DNA of 25,974 bases. Origin: an uncultured Acinetobacter sp. Lineage in GTDB: Bacteria > Pseudomonadota > Gammaproteobacteria > Pseudomonadales > Moraxellaceae. Positions 23,854 to 25,974 of the stretch are shown here, piece after piece; the first letter of the stretch is position 1; the number at the start of each line of letters is the position of its first letter. The DNA lies in contig CAAGMP010000308.1 in the NCBI GenBank assembly GCA_900771065.1, positions 1 through 25,974 of the forward strand, given 5' to 3'. The notes under the pieces were generated by a model. That model had not been told where the DNA came from. It made no database searches and worked only from the letters and a program-made list of their open reading frames with translations. Position numbers and translations under genes: made by a program.

Positions 23854-24396
23854 ATGCTCAATACACAACAGCAAGCTTTCGTACAAGCTTTAGAAAATCT
23901 AGATTTACAACAAATTAAGCAGTTGCTTGCTGAAGGTTTAGATCCAAATTTCATTCATGAAGATAAAGGACCAATCATTTCTATTTGGTCAGATGGTTTA
24001 TTTGTTTGGTGGGAAGCGATCTGCGAAGCTTATGAAGCGGGCGAGCCATTATCTGAGCAAGAAAAACAACAACGTTTAAATGTGCATTTAGACATTTTAG
24101 ACGCATTAATTGAAGCAAAAATTAATTTACATTTGTGGGACAGTGAAGAAGTTTACGGCCCATTATGGGATGCGGCAAGTGCGGCTTGTGTGCCTGCTGT
24201 AAAACGCTTATTGGAAGAAAACGTCAATCCAAATACCAAAGATGAAGACGATTTAACGATTTTATCTTCAATCAGTGATTTGTTTTTTGATTGTGATTTT
24301 GATGAAATCGATTGGAATGAAGCTTTAGCAGAAGAAAAAGCCACTTTAGAATTACTGCGTCAACATGGCGCAAAAATGAGTAAAGAGCTCAATTAA
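23854..24396 (+). CDS. Ankyrin-repeat-like acidic protein of unknown function
   Basis: A 180-residue, strongly acidic protein with no signal peptide or membrane span. It contains ankyrin-like units: LENLDLQQIKQLLAEGLDPN (about 13-32), ILDALIEAKINLHLWD (81-96), LWDAASAACVPAVKRLLEENVNPNTKD (104-130) and LELLRQHGAKM (165-175), in which the helix-turn-helix and the 'LL..G..PN' turn are clear. The middle has an irregular Trp-rich insertion (IWSDGLFVWWEAI). Ankyrin proteins usually bind other proteins, but the partner is unknown. It lies 21 bases after dsbB and 16 bases before the barrel gene. An immunity-type role is possible, but no toxin is next to it. Fold moderately sure, function unknown. Confidence 0.7.
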   Translation: MLNTQQQAFVQALENLDLQQIKQLLAEGLDPNFIHEDKGPIISIWSDGLFVWWEAICEAYEAGEPLSEQEKQQRLNVHLDILDALIEAKINLHLWDSEEVYGPLWDAASAACVPAVKRLLEENVNPNTKDEDDLTILSSISDLFFDCDFDEIDWNEALAEEKATLELLRQHGAKMSKELN

Positions 24397-24401
24397 AATT
24401 G

Positions 24402-24406
24402 AAGGA
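24402..24406 (+). promoter_or_regulatory. Ribosome binding site that fixes a GTG start
   Basis: AAGGA lies 6 bases before the GTG at 24413. The next in-frame ATG, at 24431, would remove six residues, including the lysines of the signal peptide's basic start. Confidence 0.7.
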
Positions 24407-24412
24407 ACATCG

Positions 24413-25177
24413 GTGAAAATTTTTACAAAAATGACTTATGTCGTCTTATTTGGGATGAGTTCAAATAGTTTTGCTGCGCCATTATTTGATAATTTAGGCT
24501 CAAGTTTGAGCACAGCGGTTGCACCTAAAGGGCATTTAATTTGGGAACAAGGTTTGCCAACTGCGCATTATTTTGAAGCGCAAAATGCAATAGGTGAAAC
24601 CCAATGGAATACTTTGTTACAAGCTGATACTTTATTGCGTTTGGGTGTGGCAAATAATGTTGAAGTGCGTTTGGATTGGGATGGTCCACAGTGGTTGCGT
24701 TCACAGGGTAAAACTAAAAATGCCTTGGGTGATTTAAGCGCAGGTGTGAAAGTGGCTGTGCCATTAGACAATGAGCGTTTATCTTTAGCGGTGTTAGGTG
24801 AGGTTAAATTTGCAACAGGCAATACTCCAATTGAAAACCGAAATAAAGATGAAATTTATCGTCTTGCATCGGCGTTATCTTATGCTTATGATGATTTAGT
24901 GACAACAGGCTTAACCATGAAATATGCCTTACAAGGCAGTCGTTTGTCTGTGGAAGCGGTGCCTGTAGTTCAATATAAATTATCTGAAAACTGGTTGGGT
25001 TATTCTGACTTCTCTTATTTTAAAGAAGAAGGTTTTGATACCCAATCTAAAGTTGGTTCAGGCGTTGCATATACATTTAACAATAAACGCACACAACTTA
25101 ACCTAGGCGTGAGCGTCGATTTAGGTGGGGAAAATAAAGGCTATAATGCAGACTTTGGCATTGCGCACTTATTCTAA
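24413..25177 (+). CDS. Predicted outer-membrane beta-barrel protein
   Basis: A 254-residue exported protein. The signal peptide (1-22) has a basic start (Lys2, Lys6), a hydrophobic core and a likely cleavage after SFA, before APLF. The rest alternates polar and hydrophobic residues in strands (DTLLRLGVANNVEVRLDW, DLSAGVKVAVPL, LAVLGEVKFATG) and ends in IAHLF; a C-terminal phenylalanine is typical of proteins inserted by the BAM machine. It resembles the 'transporter family' barrels (MetA-pathway type, PF13557), but I cannot name a substrate. It starts with GTG at 24413, 6 bases after AAGGA. Its last 32 bases overlap the start of dsbD in another frame. Confidence 0.75.
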   Translation: MKIFTKMTYVVLFGMSSNSFAAPLFDNLGSSLSTAVAPKGHLIWEQGLPTAHYFEAQNAIGETQWNTLLQADTLLRLGVANNVEVRLDWDGPQWLRSQGKTKNALGDLSAGVKVAVPLDNERLSLAVLGEVKFATGNTPIENRNKDEIYRLASALSYAYDDLVTTGLTMKYALQGSRLSVEAVPVVQYKLSENWLGYSDFSYFKEEGFDTQSKVGSGVAYTFNNKRTQLNLGVSVDLGGENKGYNADFGIAHLF

Positions 25178-25974
25178 TTGGTTAATAGCTGGGTTTTTCG
25201 CGTTATTATCTAGTTTGGTTCATGCTCAACAATTCGATTTGTTGAGCCCTGAACAGGCATTTACTTTTTCTGTTGAATCGGTTGCACCCAATCAAGCACA
25301 ATTGAATTGGACAGTGCCCAATCATTATTACTTGTATGCACAACAATTTGCAGTCAAACAAGATCAACAATCTATCCCATTTAAATTACCAGCCGCAACT
25401 GCTTTACATGATGAAAATTTTGGTGAAGTCGATGTCTATTTAAAAGATATTCATTTTGATATTCAAACTGAACCTGAAAAAAACTATGTCGTGACGTGGC
25501 AAGGTTGTGCAAAAGATCGAATTTGCTATCCACCACAAACAGCTCAATTTCAAACTGATGCTGACGGTTTGGTGATACAAAATCAAAATAATCAACTTTT
25601 GCAAAATCGTATCCAATTATCACAAAAACCAATAGATGTTGACTTGATACAAAACCAAAACGAAGTGGCGAAAGACCAATTTTGGTCAGAAAAACTAGCG
25701 CAAAATTCTTGGATTTATAGTGTTTTTTTATTTTTTGGTTTAGGTATTTTATTGGCATTTACGCCGTGTTCTTTACCCATGGTACCGATTTTAACCTCTT
25801 TATTAATTCGTGAACATAAAGGCTTAAAAGCATGGTCAATAGCATTGGTTTTTGTGGTCAGTATGGCAACGGTTTATGCCATTTTAGGATTTATTGCGTC
25901 ATCAGCAGGTTTAAATTTTCAAAGATGGTTACAACAGCCACTTACTTTAGTTATTTTTAGTACTATTTTTATTA
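25146..25974 (+). CDS. dsbD: Thiol:disulfide interchange protein DsbD (5' part)
   Basis: First 276 codons of DsbD; the gene runs off the right edge. DsbD carries electrons from cytoplasmic thioredoxin across the inner membrane to DsbC, DsbG and CcmG. A signal peptide (about 1-27, cleavage after VHA) leads into the periplasmic alpha domain, whose redox pair is Cys121/Cys127 in WQGCAKDRICYPP, matching E. coli YQGCADAGFCYPP. The first membrane spans follow, with Cys208 in FTPCSLPMVPI, the first transmembrane redox cysteine. The second membrane cysteine and the gamma thioredoxin domain should lie outside the window. The ATG at 25146 lies inside the preceding barrel gene; it gives a good signal peptide, so I prefer it to any later start. 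Confidence 0.94.
   Translation, partial: MQTLALRTYSNWLIAGFFALLSSLVHAQQFDLLSPEQAFTFSVESVAPNQAQLNWTVPNHYYLYAQQFAVKQDQQSIPFKLPAATALHDENFGEVDVYLKDIHFDIQTEPEKNYVVTWQGCAKDRICYPPQTAQFQTDADGLVIQNQNNQLLQNRIQLSQKPIDVDLIQNQNEVAKDQFWSEKLAQNSWIYSVFLFFGLGILLAFTPCSLPMVPILTSLLIREHKGLKAWSIALVFVVSMATVYAILGFIASSAGLNFQRWLQQPLTLVIFSTIFI

Noticed and set aside
25381..25758. A 125-codon minus-strand frame near the right edge
   Set aside because: It is opposite dsbD, whose cysteine motifs and signal peptide establish the plus-strand reading.

Overview
The window is AT-rich, ordinary-looking chromosomal DNA from a gammaproteobacterium, most likely Acinetobacter or a close relative in the Moraxellaceae. That placement is an inference from base composition and from the character of the proteins (SerB with an N-terminal ACT-type region, PhoB/PhoR, MhpT-like carrier, proteobacterial GshA) together with the dapA-bamC-purC order. 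I see no phage, insertion sequence, CRISPR array, rRNA or tRNA. Almost every gene is a housekeeping enzyme, transporter or envelope protein. I do not see a convincing new multi-gene system.

Layout. 1-538 (-): the N-terminal part of a dienelactone hydrolase, cut by the window edge. 692-2438 (+): ycgN and rarA, facing purC across a bidirectional terminator. 2475-4745 (-): dapA-bamC-purC, the lysine/outer-membrane/purine cluster also found in enterobacteria; the BamC here is short. 4746-5372: a long AT-rich gap holding a likely dapA promoter. 5373-7295 (+): an aromatic-acid MFS carrier and nicotinamidase pncA. 7325-8566 (-): a two-span membrane protein divergent from serB, as ytjB/smp is in E. 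coli, with an extra cytoplasmic domain. 8644-10506 (+): serB and an SCP2-domain protein. 10532-10972 (-): dtd. 11155-14174 (+): pncB, a two-domain rhodanese and psd, the last two overlapping. 14201-16273 (-): phoB-phoR, with a Pho-box-like region upstream. 16475-17296 (+): a short-chain dehydrogenase. 17339-21545 (-): a flavin-dependent monooxygenase, a MATE exporter and a DUF445 membrane protein. 21754-25974 (+): gshA, dsbB, an ankyrin-like protein, a predicted outer-membrane barrel and the start of dsbD, packed like one operon.

Working together. PncA and PncB are consecutive steps that recycle nicotinamide into NAD, although they sit about 4 kb apart in separate transcription units. GshA, DsbB and DsbD all handle thiols: cytoplasmic glutathione, periplasmic disulfide formation and periplasmic disulfide reduction. 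PhoB/PhoR is the phosphate-starvation switch. The least explained items are the divergent serB neighbour (possible degenerate nucleotide-cyclase fold), the single-domain BamC, and the ankyrin and barrel genes embedded between dsbB and dsbD.
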